Shown: positions 39,739 through 53,250 of the stretch, one piece after another
Position numbering within the stretch: the stretch's first letter is position 1
Layout of the letters: each line of letters begins with the position of its first letter
NCBI GenBank assembly: GCA_963402885.1
Contig: OY727095.1
Location: forward strand, 14,451,001-14,515,000
Origin: Antedon bifida
Taxonomy: Eukaryota > Echinodermata > Crinoidea > Comatulida > Antedonidae
DNA length: 64,000 bases
Reading direction: 5' to 3'
The notes under the pieces: model-generated
Databases searched by the model: none
Told to the model about the DNA's origin: nothing
What the model saw: the letters and a program-made list of their open reading frames with translations, nothing else
Translations under genes and position numbers: made by a program

Positions 39739-42700
39739 GTAAAGTGTAATCCCTTATAATGGAGGAAAATACGTTCATCGACCTCAGCTTCGAAGAGCTC
39801 GAGGTCAAACACCGTTCGTTTAAAGGTCATCTAACGAGAGCAAGGGACCGATTTACCCGTGTTCTCGACCGAGACGAACCGGAACTGGTTAAAGTGGCAT
39901 TCGACCATATACAAATAAAAATTCGAAAGATAACCGACTTACTTGATGCTATGGACGTTGTCAAACCACCTGATGAGACTGACACTACTACACGTCTACA
40001 TGCAGAACTAATGTCAGCAGCTGACGACGTGGAGCAAAAATATCAAGAGTACAGAAGGGTTTCAAGGAATGAGCAAACCGCTCATTCTTCCCAGGGTGAG
40101 CCAACTGCAGCAGGAAAGGATGAAGAGATGATAAAATTAATTAAAGCTCAGTCTGAAATGGTGGCAAAGCTTACAATAAAATTGAACGGAAACGGCTCAG
40201 ACAACAAACAGCCTTCGATTAAAACACCAGGACTCCCAGCCCCTCGGTGGGATGGATCTCCAAGAAACTTCCATTCTTGGCATGTACGAATTGACCAATA
40301 CTTCGAATCTGCTGGTATTAAAGGTGACCAAGAAAAATTGATGGTTTTGCTCAATGGTGATGCGTTACCCAAATCTATTCAAGATCATATTGCTGATTGC
40401 TGCTCGGTTGAAGGTGATAATGGAGCTTGGGCTCGTCTGAAGGAAAAGGTCCCGACTTCAGCTATTGTTCGTGATGTTATTCTGACACTTCAGATGATGA
40501 AGCCAATGAAGTCAGCAACAGCAAAGGAAATGCGACCTGTTTTAAATGGACTCACAGACTTTGCAAGACGAATGCGTGAACTTGGAAAAGAATTAGAGCT
40601 CTCATCGTCAGTAGTTGTTGAACTAGCGAGTCAGAAAATCGATGCTGAATTAAGTTTCGAATATATGCGGCAGATAAAGCAAGATGAGCCGACAATACCA
40701 AGTTTGATCTCATTCTTACGAAGTGAAACGGAAGCAAGGGAACGCCGAGAGCAACCTCATATGTTTGGCGATCAAAATGCATCTACTCATCACATTACAG
40801 GACAAATTAGTACACTTGAAAATACTACCCAATTTCCACCGAAATCTAATTTTAAAGGTGCTGAAACTAGTACGGATGATTGTCCTTTCTGCACTGACCA
40901 CTCACGTCACTTGATTATAAAGTGCCCTATCTTTAACTCAAAATCTAATGAAGAGAGACGGTTAATGATAATGGAAGCTAGAAGATGTTTCCTATGTTTT
41001 CGTACAAACCACAGTGCGCTCAGATGCCCCAGACATGACAAAAAACGCTGCTCTGTGTGTCAGCTATTTCACCACCGACTGATTGCTTGCCCACCAAATC
41101 GCACTTTGAGAATTAACAACACAGAGGGTTTCAGTCAAAGTCAAATGTCACCTAAAACACAGGCGGGAGCGAGCACAAATCTACGGCCAACAGTACGCCA
41201 CGAAACCCAAGTAGAATCCATTCATATATTTGCCAGCATCAACTAACCAAACTGTTTCAAACATGAATTTAGATCAAACGTCAATAAATTCACCTCAGAT
41301 AACTCAGGCGGGAGCAAACCCAAGTCTAAGTCAGACTGTTGCAGGACCCAGTCAAAATCCATTCGTGTCTTTGCCTCCATCAACAAACCAGACAATTTCG
41401 AAAATGAATTCGACGAGGTATGCCGAACGCCGTCGCTACTCACCGACTACATATGTTGAGGTAGAAGACAACGAGGGCAATTGGCAGAAAGCTGTTGCGT
41501 TCTTTGATAGTGGTGCTGATACCACTCTGGTCAAGTGCTCCACCGCTGAAAGGCTGGGCTTAAACGGACAGCCCTTTGTATTTACTTATGGTGTGGCCGG
41601 AGGAGGCATCGTACAAGAAAACAGTGCAAGGTATCAACTTCGAGTCAGACCACTACGGGAACTGAAAGCATACGACTTGGTTGCAATTAGTGTACAAAAG
41701 CCTGCCCATGATAGCCCATCTGTTGGCGAAGATATCTTTGACGAACACCCTCACTTAACGGTAGTTAAAGAACATTTGCCTGCGGAGGAAGCCGAGATTG
41801 ACTTACTCATTGGATACGACTATCAAAGTCTTACTACACCACTGAAAACAATACGTTCATTAACTGATCCTGATACATCACCAACTGCGGCAAAAAGTGC
41901 TCTAGGTTGGACAATCATCGGACAAACCATTCCAAAGCCAACTTCCAATGTCATCAGCCACATCACAAACGTAAATTTCATGGATGACTCCCAGCTTTTA
42001 TATACATCCGATGTCATTGGAGTTAAACCAACAACCTTGTGTACATGTACAGATAAGGAAATTGCTGAATCTCAGTTTATCAAACATTGTAGAAAAAATC
42101 TCCAAATAAATGAGAAGGGCCGCATTACCGTGGAAATGCCATGGAAGGATGGATTTCCTGAATCTCTAGACTGTAATAGAGTACAAGCCGTGACGAGGAT
42201 GATTTCACATGAGGCTAGGTTGCTAAAAAACAAGCAAATCAATGAATACAATGATGAAATTCAAGCTCTCCTTGACAATGGATATACGCGTGAGCTCACG
42301 CCAAGTGAAGACAGAAATGAAGGATGGTACCTTCAACACCATGCTGTCCATCAGCAACACAAGACGACAAAGATTCGGATTGTATGGAATTCCGCTGCGA
42401 AGTTTAACGGACTGTGTCTCAATGACGGATTCCACAAAGGGCCAGATTTCCTAAACTCACTTGTGACATGCTTTCTACACTGGCGGAAGTACGGAATTGC
42501 CGTAGCTGGAGACGTTCGGAAGATGTTTAACCAGATTGCATTATCAGTGCGTGATCAAAAGTTTCATCGTTTTGTCTGGCGATTTGGTGATACCTCAAAG
42601 GAGATTAGGTATTTTCAGTGGTTGCGTTTACCGTTTGTGGACAAACCAGCACCGGACATTTCTATGATGGCCGTTCGTTTACTTGCTGAGGCTAACACCG

Positions 42701-45693
42701 GTTCAGATCCTATAGGGGCTCTTAGGATCAAAGATCGTATGTACATGGATAATATAACCGACTCATTTACAAAACCGAATGATGCAGTTGAGGCAGTTGA
42801 GCAGGTTACTCGTATTCTAAGAAAGGGATCTTTTGAAATAAAAGTGTGGCATTCTAACCATCCGATGGTAGACCAGTGCCCTGAAGAGAAACACACACGT
42901 GTTCTAGGCCATTTGTGGAATAAGCTAGATGACACTGTAACGATTCAACTTGATAAGTTCGATGAAGAACAGACTCCACTTACCAAAAGAAAAGTTTCCA
43001 GTCTTGTTGCCAGGTTGTGGGATCCATTAGGAATGTTGAGCCCTGTGACCATTCGTTATAAAATTGGACTCCGGGAGATTTGGGCAGCTAGGCTTGATTG
43101 GGACGACGTGTTTGATGATGAGCAAACAGCTATGTGGAAAGGTTTTATAAAGGAGATGAATCATCTTTTGGGATTTGAAATTCCACGTCAGCTAACGCCT
43201 GAGGATTCTATTGCTTACCCTCAGTTACACTGTTTCAGTGATGCTAGTAAAGCTGCATTTGGTTCTGTCATCTGGCTGCGTTGGGATACCCCAGCAGGAG
43301 TTAAATTGACTTACGTTATAGCAAAGGCTCTAGTTGCACCGTTAAAGAAAAGATCAATTCCAAGACTAGAGTTAACTGCGGTTGTTATAATGGCTCGACT
43401 CGCTAAACTTGTCTTAGAAGTAGTGTGGGATGTTAGTCTATGTAAGTTCTGGACCGACTCGAAAGTTGTCCTGTCTTGGGTTAGGTCGCCCGCCAGGACC
43501 TTCAAACCTTTTGTGTCTGCTCGTGTTCAAGAGATTCAGGATACGCTTCCAACATTTATTGATGACTTATGTTACATCCCTTCTAACATCAATCCAGCGG
43601 ATCAGTTAACCAAGCCAATATACCCAAGTGACCTTCAGAAATGGATTCAAGGCCCAGATTTTCTTTTTCAAAGTTCTAACCAATGGCCAAACTATGAACC
43701 CGACTATAACACAGAGTTAAAACAAATGGTCGTAAAGGAGTATACAGCGGAGTCTCTGCGCAGAACGAATTATGTTACAGCTGTCAGATGTAGGCCTACA
43801 TTTGAAGACCTGTTGGTCAACACCGTGTCAAATTGGAGTCGGCTGGTTCACCGAATAGCATACTGTCGTCGATTCATTTTAAAAGGGCGACCAGAAACCC
43901 TGTTTTTGACTGTCGACGAATTGCAAACTGAATTTTCACTCTTCTACGTTTCTCAACGCACCGCGAACGATCGTTTGGATGCTTGGAGTACTAGAAAGCT
44001 AAACCCTAAAGTGGACGAGAGTGGTATTATAAGGGTCGAAGGAAGGCTTAACAAGCTTCATATCCCTGAACAACAAAAACGGCCGATTCTTCTTCGTAGA
44101 GGATCATTTCTGGTAGAGTTGTTTGCCAAATATATTCATAAGACGATTGGTCATCAGGGATACCGAGTGGCTGTTGCAAGCACATTTAAACGTGGAATTT
44201 ACATACTCGGAGGACCCAAATTGTTTAAAGATATTGCTGCCAAATGTATGTTCTGTCGACCTCGACGTAGGAGTTTACTTAGCCAATAAATGGGAGAACT
44301 TCCCAGTTTTAGAGGCGATCCGCATACACCACCCTTTTGTAACGTAGCTCTTGATTTCTTTGGACCAATTTCTATCAAGCTCACTCGTAATACCAATACT
44401 GAAGGTAACATTCTGATAGTGACCTGCATGACCACACGAGTTATCTCATTGGAATTGGTGGATTCTCTATCATCAGAATCATTCATTAATGGTTGGAGAC
44501 GATTTGTCTGCTCGCGGGGGATCCACCCAGTAACCGCTTTTAGTGACCATGGCCGCAATTTCGTGGGCGCTCAGCAGAAGTTGAGAGATTGGATCAAATC
44601 ATGGGACGAACTAAAATTAAAGATGGAATTCAGGAAAACCAATACATCTTTCGACTGGCAGTTCAATACTCCTTACGCTTCTCACATGAATGGAGTTGTC
44701 GAATCGCTTATAAGGAGTTGCCGTAAAGGTCTGGATGCCGTAGTCGATTACCATCATCGCCGTTTTAGTGCCCTTGAATGGCAGACTATTTTGAGTGAAG
44801 TGACTTATCTTATAAACTCACGACCATTGTTTCCGGATGGGCCTGATCCACTTGAATCACCGCCAATTACTGGTAATGATATTCTATTTCCACATGGACA
44901 ACCTGTACTCTTGCAACCGAACTCGGAAGTGGTAACGAATCAGAAGAGTATTGTCGACATCGCACAACGACGTGTTCATGCATTCTGGGATTGTTGGATG
45001 TGTTATATGCCACCTCAATTAGTACAACATTCAAAGTGGTTTCACCCAAGAGAAAATTTGCAGATTGGAGATTTAGTGCTAGTACTGGAACCTGGATTAA
45101 AGGGAGTTGCAGCACCACGAGGGCATTGGCGACGGGGAATAGTTATGGATGTGAAGCCAGGGAAGGACAATCTTGTTCGGAAGGCCATGATTAAAACTGT
45201 AGAAAGATCAAATATAAGTATTAAGGAAAGGCCTGTACACCCGCCTGTACATAAGTTGTGTTTGATTGCAACTGTGGGAGAACTTAACCACGGGTTTTCT
45301 TCTAAATAAGGAATGCTTTTATTATGTAACTACTTAAGTTGTGAACATTTAATTACTGCATTTTAATTAAGATTCACTTTGTTGTGGTTATTTTTCGAAA
45401 TCTTTTATGTACTGTGACTCATGTCAATTTGTCACGAGGCGGGAGTGTTTCGGATTTCGAACTTTGACGTTGGTGGCGTAAATATTTGTTTTGGTGGTAA
45501 ACAGAATTGTCAGCAAGATATCACGCTTACTATCTAGTAGTAGATACTGTATTTCTCTTATTTCTGACAGTGATACGTGGGAGTACTACGTACGTTTTAT
45601 AACCTTTAAGTTGTGTTAATGTTCTAGACTTTAGATATTAAAATTATTTGTTAGGCTATTCAGTTAAGAGTTTCAATCGGCTAATTGGCCATA

Positions 45694-48600
45694 ATAGTCC
45701 AGTAAAGATAAGTCAAAAATAGGGTGAACCTAGAACAAATTGCAACAAATGAACACCATATCCAAAGTTTACCAAAATCGGACCCCGGGAAGTAGGTTAA
45801 TTAGCATAAATTCAAAATGGCCGCCATTTGCTATTTTAAAGCCCCATATCTCCTTAACGGTTGGATTTAGACCACCTAAGTGCATTACGAGTAGATATAA
45901 ATGTGATATTAAACATTCTAATTAGCTTATTTAAATTCCCATATGACGTACCTATGACGTCATATGGTAGTTGTGACGTCATACATTATGTTATAACTGT
46001 TTAAATGACATTATACTATGCGAACAATTTAGGAAATGCAAGAAAACATGTTTCTTAATATTCTCCTTGTTGAAATGAACATTATTTCCAAAGTTTACCA
46101 AAATCGGACGTCAGGAAGTGGGTTAATTAGCATACATTCAAAATGGCCGCTATTTACTATACCATTTTGAAGCTCCACATCTCCTTAACAGTTGGTTTTA
46201 GACCACCTAAGTGCATTACGAGTAGATATAAATGTGATATTAAACATTCTAATTAGCATAATTAAATTTCCATATGATGTACCTATGAGGCATATGGTAG
46301 TTGTGATGTCATATATTATGTTATAACTGTTTAAATGACATTATACTATGCGAAAATTTAGGAACTGCAAGAAAACATGTTTCCTAACATTCTCCTTGTT
46401 GAAATGAACATTATTTCCAAAGTTTACCAAAATCGAACGTCAGGAAGTGGGTTAATTAGCATACATTCAAAATGGCCGCTATTTACTATACCATTTTGAA
46501 GCCCCATATCTCCTTAACGGTTGGTTTTAGACCACCTAAGTGGATTGCGAGTAGATATAAATGTGATATTAAAGTTTCCAATTAGCATATTTAAATTACC
46601 ATATAACGTACCTATGATGTCATAAGACATATGACGTCATATTATGTCACAATAATGCTCAATTGGCATTATTCTAAGGAGAAAATATAGAAACCGTAGG
46701 AAAAGATGTTTTTAATCTCATGAAAATAGTAGAACATTTAACACATCCAGGTTAAGATCATGGGTATCAGAAGTTATTCGGCCACCCTTCACAACATGCA
46801 ATAGAACATTCCAGTTAATTTTCTGCAACTGCAAATTTTTATAACTGCATATATATCTCATACATATTTAAAGAAAAGAGATTCTTAATTCTGTAATGTG
46901 TCTGGAATTTAATAATTCGACCCCATCCTAAATATGGAGTTGGATCACAGTTTCCCATCCAAAGTACATACATAGAAAATGTAATGTTGGCGCCGTCAAA
47001 ATACTTTAAAACAAACATGTAGGCATAGCAAGTCTACTTCATTGGCTTTTCTGATGTCTTTTTTTAATTTTGGTCTGAACAGTTCTTGCTTCGAATATAT
47101 CTCATCCCTCCGTTTCTTTGCAAGTGCAGAGCGTTTTTCTTTAAGTACCAATTATTCCACTATTTTTTGCTTCTTCTGTCTTTAACTGATGGTTCTTCAT
47201 CCTTGTTGGCACATTATTTAATGTCCTTGTTATATGCTCATTGAATCTTGGAAACAGCATTCAAAAGATAAACATTATATGTCATAAAAAGTTGTTGTCT
47301 CATAAATGATCGACACCAAACCGATGCAATTTCTGGCAATGAAATAGCAACTTTGAAAGGAGCAGAATGGAGATGCTGACTATACCGAAAACTACAGTAT
47401 GACATTTATCATTTTATGTGTAATCTCAATTCCGAGATGGGGAATTGAGATGAGTTTGTGGAAATGATAGGTTTGAATAGCCTGACCCATTACAATATTG
47501 TTTTATTTTCCTTTACCAATTTAAAGAGATGAAGTTCTAAAAGATGTAGTTTTGGAAACACAAAACAAGATGTGCGCGTGAGTACACAAATCAGTTTCGG
47601 AAATACAGTTGATGATTACAACCTTTCATACTGTTTTGTAGAATAACTATTTTCATGAGATTTTGTAAATGGAAACTTAAAGATATATTGTCCCCCTAAA
47701 AAATATTTTTTTTAATTTTTTTGTTGAATATGTTATTTTAATGTCACATAATAGTTATTCACTCTCACAAAAAATTGGGTCTGAAAAAAATTTATTTACC
47801 TAAGAAAAATGTAATTTAAAGCAAAAAATGGTCAAATTGTCTGGAAGACAATGAGTTTTTGGGTAATTTAACTGTTTATTTTGTCTTTTTACAGGTGAAA
47901 TAATTTTTTCCCCCGTTTTTTTTCTTATGGAAGTGAACAACTTCATTAAAACTGCAAAATGGCCTATTCAAATTCCGATTTTAAAAATCTTTATTTTTCA
48001 TGATTTTGGGGGACAATACATCTTTAATGATAAATTTCAATAGTTTTTACATATATCTACGCGTAATGCACATAGGCTTTCTAAACCCAACCGTTAAGGA
48101 GATACAGTGCTTCAAAATGGTATAGTAAATAGCGGCCATTTTGAATTTAAGCTAATTAACCCCCTTCTTGAAGTCTGATTTTGGTAAACTTTGGATATCA
48201 TGTTCATTTCAACAGGAAATTGTTAGAAAATTGTTTTTCCTGCAGTTTCAACATTTGTTAGCATAGGATAATGTCATTTAAGCAGTTATAACATAATATA
48301 TGACGTCACAACTACCATATGACGTCATAGGTACGTCATATGGGAATTTAAATATGCTAATTAGAATGTTTAATATCACATTTATATCTACTCGTAATGC
48401 ACTTAGGTGGTCTAAAACCAACCGTTAAAGAGATATGGGGCTTCAAAATGGTATAGTAAATAGTGGCCATTTTGAATTTATGCTAATTAACACACTTCCT
48501 GACGTCCGATTTTGATAAAATTTGAAAATTATGTTCATTTCAACAAGGAGAATGTTAAGAAACTTGTTTTTCAGCAGTTTCTAAATTGTTCGCATAGTAT

Positions 48601-48944
48601 AATGTCATTTAAGCATTTATAACATTATATATGACGTCACAACTAGCATATGACGTCATAGGTACGTCATATGGGAATTTAAATATGCTAATTAGAATGT
48701 TTAATATCACATTTATATCTACTCGTAATGCACTTAGGTGGTCTAAATCCAACCGTTAAGGAGATATGGGGCTTTAAAATAGCAAATGGCGGCCATTTTG
48801 AATTTATGCTAATTAACCCACTTCCCGATGTCCGATTTTGGTAAACTTTGGATATGATGTTCATGTTCACCATATCAACCATATAAAACAAAAAAAAATT
48901 CTGTTGCAATTTGTTCTAGGTTCAACCTAATTTTTACTGGACTA
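45694..48944. mobile_element. 3.25-kb foldback DNA transposon with three repeats per arm
   Basis: Ends TAGTCCAGTAAA and TTTACTGGACTA, followed inward by inverted AACCTAGAACAAATTGCAAC. Each arm holds about three modules of roughly 300 bp (left about 45,740-46,650, right about 48,050-48,880), in opposite orientation. Each module has CAAAGTTTACCAAAATCGGA, CAAAATGGCCGC, GTGCATTACGAGTAGATATA and a TATGACGTCATA palindrome. The centre (about 46.7-48.0 kb) is unique sequence plus a MITE. No transposase frame. The LTR around it suggests a TA-type target. Confidence 0.85.
47681..48023. mobile_element. TTAA-flanked MITE, copy 1
   Basis: TTAA at 47,677-47,680 and 48,024-48,027. Ends are AGATATATTGTCCCCC and its near-complement GGGGGACAATACATCT. 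Internal sequence such as ATGTCACATAATAGTTAT and GTAATTTAAAGCAAAAAAT matches 62,160-62,677. Non-coding; the TTAA target suggests piggyBac-type mobilisation. Confidence 0.8.
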
Positions 48945-50352
48945 TAAGCCTGACTAGCCCTCGTGTAGTAGTTTGACTGTATGTATCTGCTACGCTGTAT
49001 TTTGGGGTTGTTTGCACACGCAGCTGTGCTGCCTTGTGCATGTTTTCATTGAGTTTATTTGTGTTTCAGACTTTACCGAAGAATAAAGAACGGTTAAAGC
49101 AACTACCACGAGTTTGTGTATCATTGTCCGGACTACTACCTAATGTAGTAGATGGTATGAACATACAGGGAAGAGGTGATAAACCCAAAATTTGTGATAT
49201 ATGCACTATTAGTAAAATGACGCAAAGTAGAAATAGAAAGCCTGATGTCCGTGCAAACAAACTCCTAGAATTGGTCCACACAGATCTGGCTGGACCAATT
49301 GACCCAGTCTCTAGAGAGGGATTTAAGTATGCCATATCATTTACAGATGATTATTCAGGAGCTGTGTTTGTATACTTCTTGAAAAATAAAAGTGACACTA
49401 TATCTGCCACAGAAAGGTTTCTGGCAGACTCTTCCCTACTGGGAAATGTAAAGTGTATTAGGTCAGACAATGGTTGCGAGTTCACTTCAAAGGAGTTTAA
49501 CTCACTCCTTACAAAGAATCGTATAAGACACGATACTTCTGCATCCTACTCCCCTCACCAAAATGGGACTGCCGGACGAAACTGGCGAACATTATTTGAG
49601 ATGGGTAGATGTTTGATTGCACAGTCAAATTTAGGCAAAGATTTTTGGCCATATGCAATTCTAACTGCGGCATATATACGTAATCGATGTTTTAACAATC
49701 GTGTACAACAAACTCCATATTTTATGATGACGGGTCGAAAACCCAATTTGTCCAACATGGGAGTATTTGGATCTGAATGTTATGCATACAAGCAAGACAA
49801 AAGTAAATTAGATGATTGTTGTATTAAGGGTATATTTGTTGGATATGATAAGTACAGCCCGGCTTATTTAGTATATTTCCCTGAGAGTGGAAAGATAATG
49901 AAATATAGAATTGTTAAATTTAACACAAATAAGAATGTTGAGCAACAGATCCAAACAGAAACCGATGATGACGATTACATTCCATTAGATTCCAATAAGG
50001 GTAAAACTGTTAATTCATCTCATATTGATCGGATACAGGAGACTGCTGATCCATCCAATCTAGAACCCCAGCCTGAGGACCAAAGGGTAATTAACGAATC
50101 GGGTAACGAAAATGTAAGGTATTCAAGGCGGGAGAGAAAACCTCCAGCGTATCTTGAGGATTATGCTACCGATTTAGAGGACAATAATGACCAATTATTA
50201 TTCAATATTGATTATTGCTACAAAATTTCAGAGTTTCCTCAAACTTTTAGGGAAGCTATTAATTCACCAGAGTCAAAGTATTGGCAAACTGCAATGGCAG
50301 ACGAAATGAAATCCCTTAAGGAAAATAACATATTCACTTTAACTAGTTTTAA

Positions 50353-50890
50353 ATAGACTTGCCAGAATTATCCTATATGCTGATATTAGAACACCTGTTG
50401 ATGATCTCATGACATCACTCAATTGGAAACATATAAATCAACGATGGGACCATAATATTCTTATAATGACCTTTAAATGTTTAACAGGTACTGTTCCCGA
50501 TTACCTAATTGATTTTTATGATTTTATTGATAATTATCACAATTTAAATACAAGAAGCAAATCGAAAAACACTTTAGTCTTACCAAAATGGCATAATGAT
50601 TCTGGTAAAAGAACATTTCAATACCGCTCTGTCAAACTCTGGAATAATCTTTCACCAGATATTCGCAGCTCTATAAATTCATTAACTTTGCAATCGTTTA
50701 AAAATTTGATCTAACTGTATTTTTCTCTTGCTTCTTGTGATATTGTAGTCTTTAAAAACGTTTTCATAATTTTCCATTTTTATTGTTTATATTTGTAATT
50801 TGTAAGTGTTAACTGGACTTCAAGGAAGAACAATGTACAAATATTGAATGAATATCCAGAATAAAGAAAGATTTCTATCTATCTATCTAC
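50353..50890 (+). mobile_element. LINE 3' fragment inserted in the copia fossil
   Basis: A frame through 50,409-50,714 carries the usual LINE C-terminal pattern (LARIILYADIRTPVDDLMT, WDHNILIMTFKCLTGTVPDY, RSVKLWNNLSPDIRSS). The 3' untranslated end has GAATATCCAGAATAAAG and a (TCTA)n tail up to about 50,889. It is 5'-truncated, with only the C-terminal part left. Confidence 0.8.
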
Positions 50891-52030
50891 CCACAGGTAT
50901 GAATTCAGTGGGAGGACGATGGGTGTACACTACTAAAGAAACTGCTGATGGTTCAAAGAACTATAAGGCAAGATATGTTGCAAAAGGGTATAGCCAAATA
51001 AGAGGTGTAGATTATAATGAAACATTTGCTCCAACTGCCAGTATGACATCCGTACGGATTTTGATGCAAATTGCAGCACAACATGATCTGATTTTACATC
51101 AGATGGATGTGAAAACTGCTTATATTAATGCTCCAATTGACTGTGAAATTTATATGGAGCAAGCAGAGGGTTTTGAAGTCCCTACAAATTCTAAAAGTTA
51201 GTATACAAATTAAATAAATCATTGTATCGTTTGAAACAATCTGGCAGAAATTGGAACAATGTATTGCATACTTTTCTATGTGAAAATAATTTTGTACAAA
51301 ACCCTGTTGATCACTGTGTATACACTAAATATGTAGAAAATGAGATGATTGTACTACTCATATGGGTTGTTGATTTAATTATTGCGACAAGTAATGAGTC
51401 CATGATGACAAATGTTAAAGAAATGTTAAAAACTAAATATCATATGAAAGATCTTGGTAAACTTTCATATTTGCTTGGTATTGATTTTAAACAATCCAAA
51501 GGTTCCGTAAAAATGAATCAAAGTCGATATATAGCAAAAATGCTAGACAAATTTGGAATGACCGATTGTAAACCAAGGTCTACTCCATGTGAACAGAAAC
51601 TAGAATGTAATAGCCAGGAGGCCATTGACCCTACAAAATATCGTGAAGTTGTAGGTAGTTTAATTTATGCTATGACATGTACCAGGCCAGATATAGGCTG
51701 GATAGTTACAAAGTTGTCACAATATTTGTCAAATCCAAAAATTGAACACTGGGTGGCAGCTAAACATGTGTCAAGATATCTCAAAGGTACAATTAATCAT
51801 GAGTTGTGTTACAGTAAAATTTAAGATTGATGGCTTATAGTGATGCTGATTGGGCATCATCCCCAGAGGACAGACTTAGTACTACTGGCTACTGTTTTAG
51901 TTTAAATAATTGTGGTGCACTTATTTCCTGAAAATCAAAGAAGCAAACCACAGTAGCACTGTCATCATGTGAATCTGAATACATGGCACTAGCTGCAACA
52001 ACTCAGGAATGTTTGTATCTTACACAACTA

Positions 52031-52230
52031 TTGGCCCTGTTCAGACTCATAGCGTTAGACCGTTTTAGCGTACGACGCTAAAAGAATGTGTGTCTGAACA
52101 GTTGGGGATTAGCGTACAACGCGTCGTACAACGGTTGTAGCGTTGTAGTGGAAAACGGTTGATAGTACCGTTTTAGCGTACAACGTTACTGTAAGTCAAC
52201 GTTGTATCCAATCAGAACGTTTCCTGCTAT
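52031..52230. repeat. MITE-like repeat with CTGTTCAGAC ends
   Basis: CTGTTCAGAC at 52,036 and its complement GTCTGAACAG near 52,098 enclose a short segment. Blocks of GTTTTAGCGTACGACGCTAA and relatives (TAGCGTACAACG) repeat several times to about 52,190. The family is unknown. Confidence 0.4.
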
Positions 52231-52599
52231 GACACGAAACAAGGTTTGACCTAGGCTGACATCTTGTATCGTCAATGTGTGAGATGGATTTCAATAACAA
52301 AAAGGCCAGAATAAATAAGGCCTAACTACACTACAAATACAACTGTTACAAAGGCTACAACTAAAATCAACTGATTACCATTATATTTTCTAACAAATGA
52401 CATAAATACATGCACCTTGTATTTAAACATGGACTACGATCCCATCCGCTTTTAGTCCTAGCTAGGCCTAGAGCCATTCACGCATTTCATTCAAGCTAAA
52501 AACTAGCGTGGGACATCAAGTCACTCATTCATATACAAGGCAGACTAGACTGGACAAGTTTAATGCTGAAAACCCCCTAACTCCTAAAAAAATCAGTAA
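52231..52599. other. No gene recognised
   Basis: Mixed sequence with CCTAGCTAGGCCTAG palindromic tracts and no coding pattern. Confidence 0.5.
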
Positions 52600-53250
52600 A
52601 CATCAAACAAGGGGGGGAGCTGTGTCGAATTGAAGAGGGGTGGGGGTGGTATTGAAGAGGGGTGGGGGTGGTATTGAAGAGGCGTGGGGTGGTATTTTTT
52701 TTTTATTTTTTTATTTATTCTGGTATAAAACTTACAACAGGTAGCCGCAAGGCTAAAAACGTTGCATTTACAAAATTACTATACAATACTTACATAACAA
52801 TAAAAAGGATGTAATAAAATGAAATAACAACAATATCACTCTGACTCTTTGGCTCATGAACTATTGTTTAGCAAATTAATTATTGTAGGGATTGGTGAAT
52901 TTTTAAATCTTTCGGTTCTCGGTTTGTATTGTTGATATTTGACCTTGCCGTTGCTTCGGAGAACACGAGGAATACTACGGATAGGGGGGAGCAAATAACT
53001 GAACTTGTCCGAATTCGACATCTTCTTGCCAAAAGTCAGTACAAGATTATCACGCCTGACTTTTAGCAAAGGTAAATTAAAAAATTCTAAAGCTAATTCA
53101 TATGAAATGTAATTAAGGCCAAGAATAATTTTTAGGGCCCTTTTTTGAAGAGGGGTGGAGGTTGGTGAGTATAGACAGGTACTGGCGTCGGGTGTTGAGA
53201 AGGCTTTAAACTAATTTTGAAACCTGCCCTGGGGCGGGTATAATTGCTAG
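52600..53250 (+). mobile_element. Helitron-like element, partial copy 1
   Basis: The 3' end is ...CCCTGGGGCGGGTATAATTG then CTAG: a GC-rich hairpin about eight bases before CTAG, as in Helitrons. Upstream it has the GAAGAGGGGTGGGGGT repeat shared with copy 2. The 5' end was not found. It is interrupted by a LINE fragment at about 52,691-53,135. Confidence 0.65.
52691..53135 (-). mobile_element. LINE 3' fragment inside Helitron copy 1
   Basis: The minus-strand frame 52,854-53,069 reads RRDNLVLTFGKKMSNSDKF, YLLPPIR and RTERFKNSPIPTIINLLN, the typical end of many invertebrate LINE ORF2 proteins. A 3' untranslated region with ACCAGAATAAATAAAAAA and an A-rich tail follows, ending at the T-run near 52,696. 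5'-truncated. Confidence 0.75.

Larger units (their letters stand above)
39302..49135 (+). mobile_element. BEL/Pao LTR retrotransposon fossil
   Basis: Inserted in the copia fossil with a CTACC duplication on both sides (39,297-39,301 and 49,136-49,140). Parts: 5' LTR, a gag region at about 39.8-41.2 kb ending in Cys/His-rich sequence, an aspartic protease near 41.5 kb (DSGADTTL), a Pao-type reverse transcriptase at about 42.2-43.0 kb, RNase H at about 43.2-43.7 kb, integrase at about 44.0-45.2 kb, and a 3' LTR split by a foldback transposon. No envelope was recognised. The layout is complete but the coding region is broken in about two places. The LTRs differ at about six of 437 bases, so the insertion is fairly recent. 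Confidence 0.88.
45446..49135 (+). repeat. BEL/Pao 3' LTR, split by an insertion
   Basis: The left part is 45,446 to about 45,693 and the right part about 48,945-49,135. Together they correspond to the 5' LTR. The purine-rich AGGCGGGAG lies just before it. The 3.25 kb between the two parts is a foldback DNA transposon. Confidence 0.9.
38640..52030 (+). mobile_element. Copia-type LTR retrotransposon fossil
   Basis: Scattered copia-like parts in order: a gag-start-like stretch near 38.7 kb, a protease region near 38.85-39.15 kb (VDCGATSHI), an integrase region near 49.2-49.9 kb, a reverse transcriptase near 50.9-51.6 kb, and an RNase H end near 51.8-52.0 kb. It is broken: a BEL/Pao element and a LINE tail are inserted in it and there are about three further interruptions. 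No LTRs were recognised at either side. It is older than both insertions. Confidence 0.8.

Noticed and set aside
39593-45194. Many short minus-strand and alternate-frame open frames
   Set aside because: All are shadows of the BEL/Pao coding regions.
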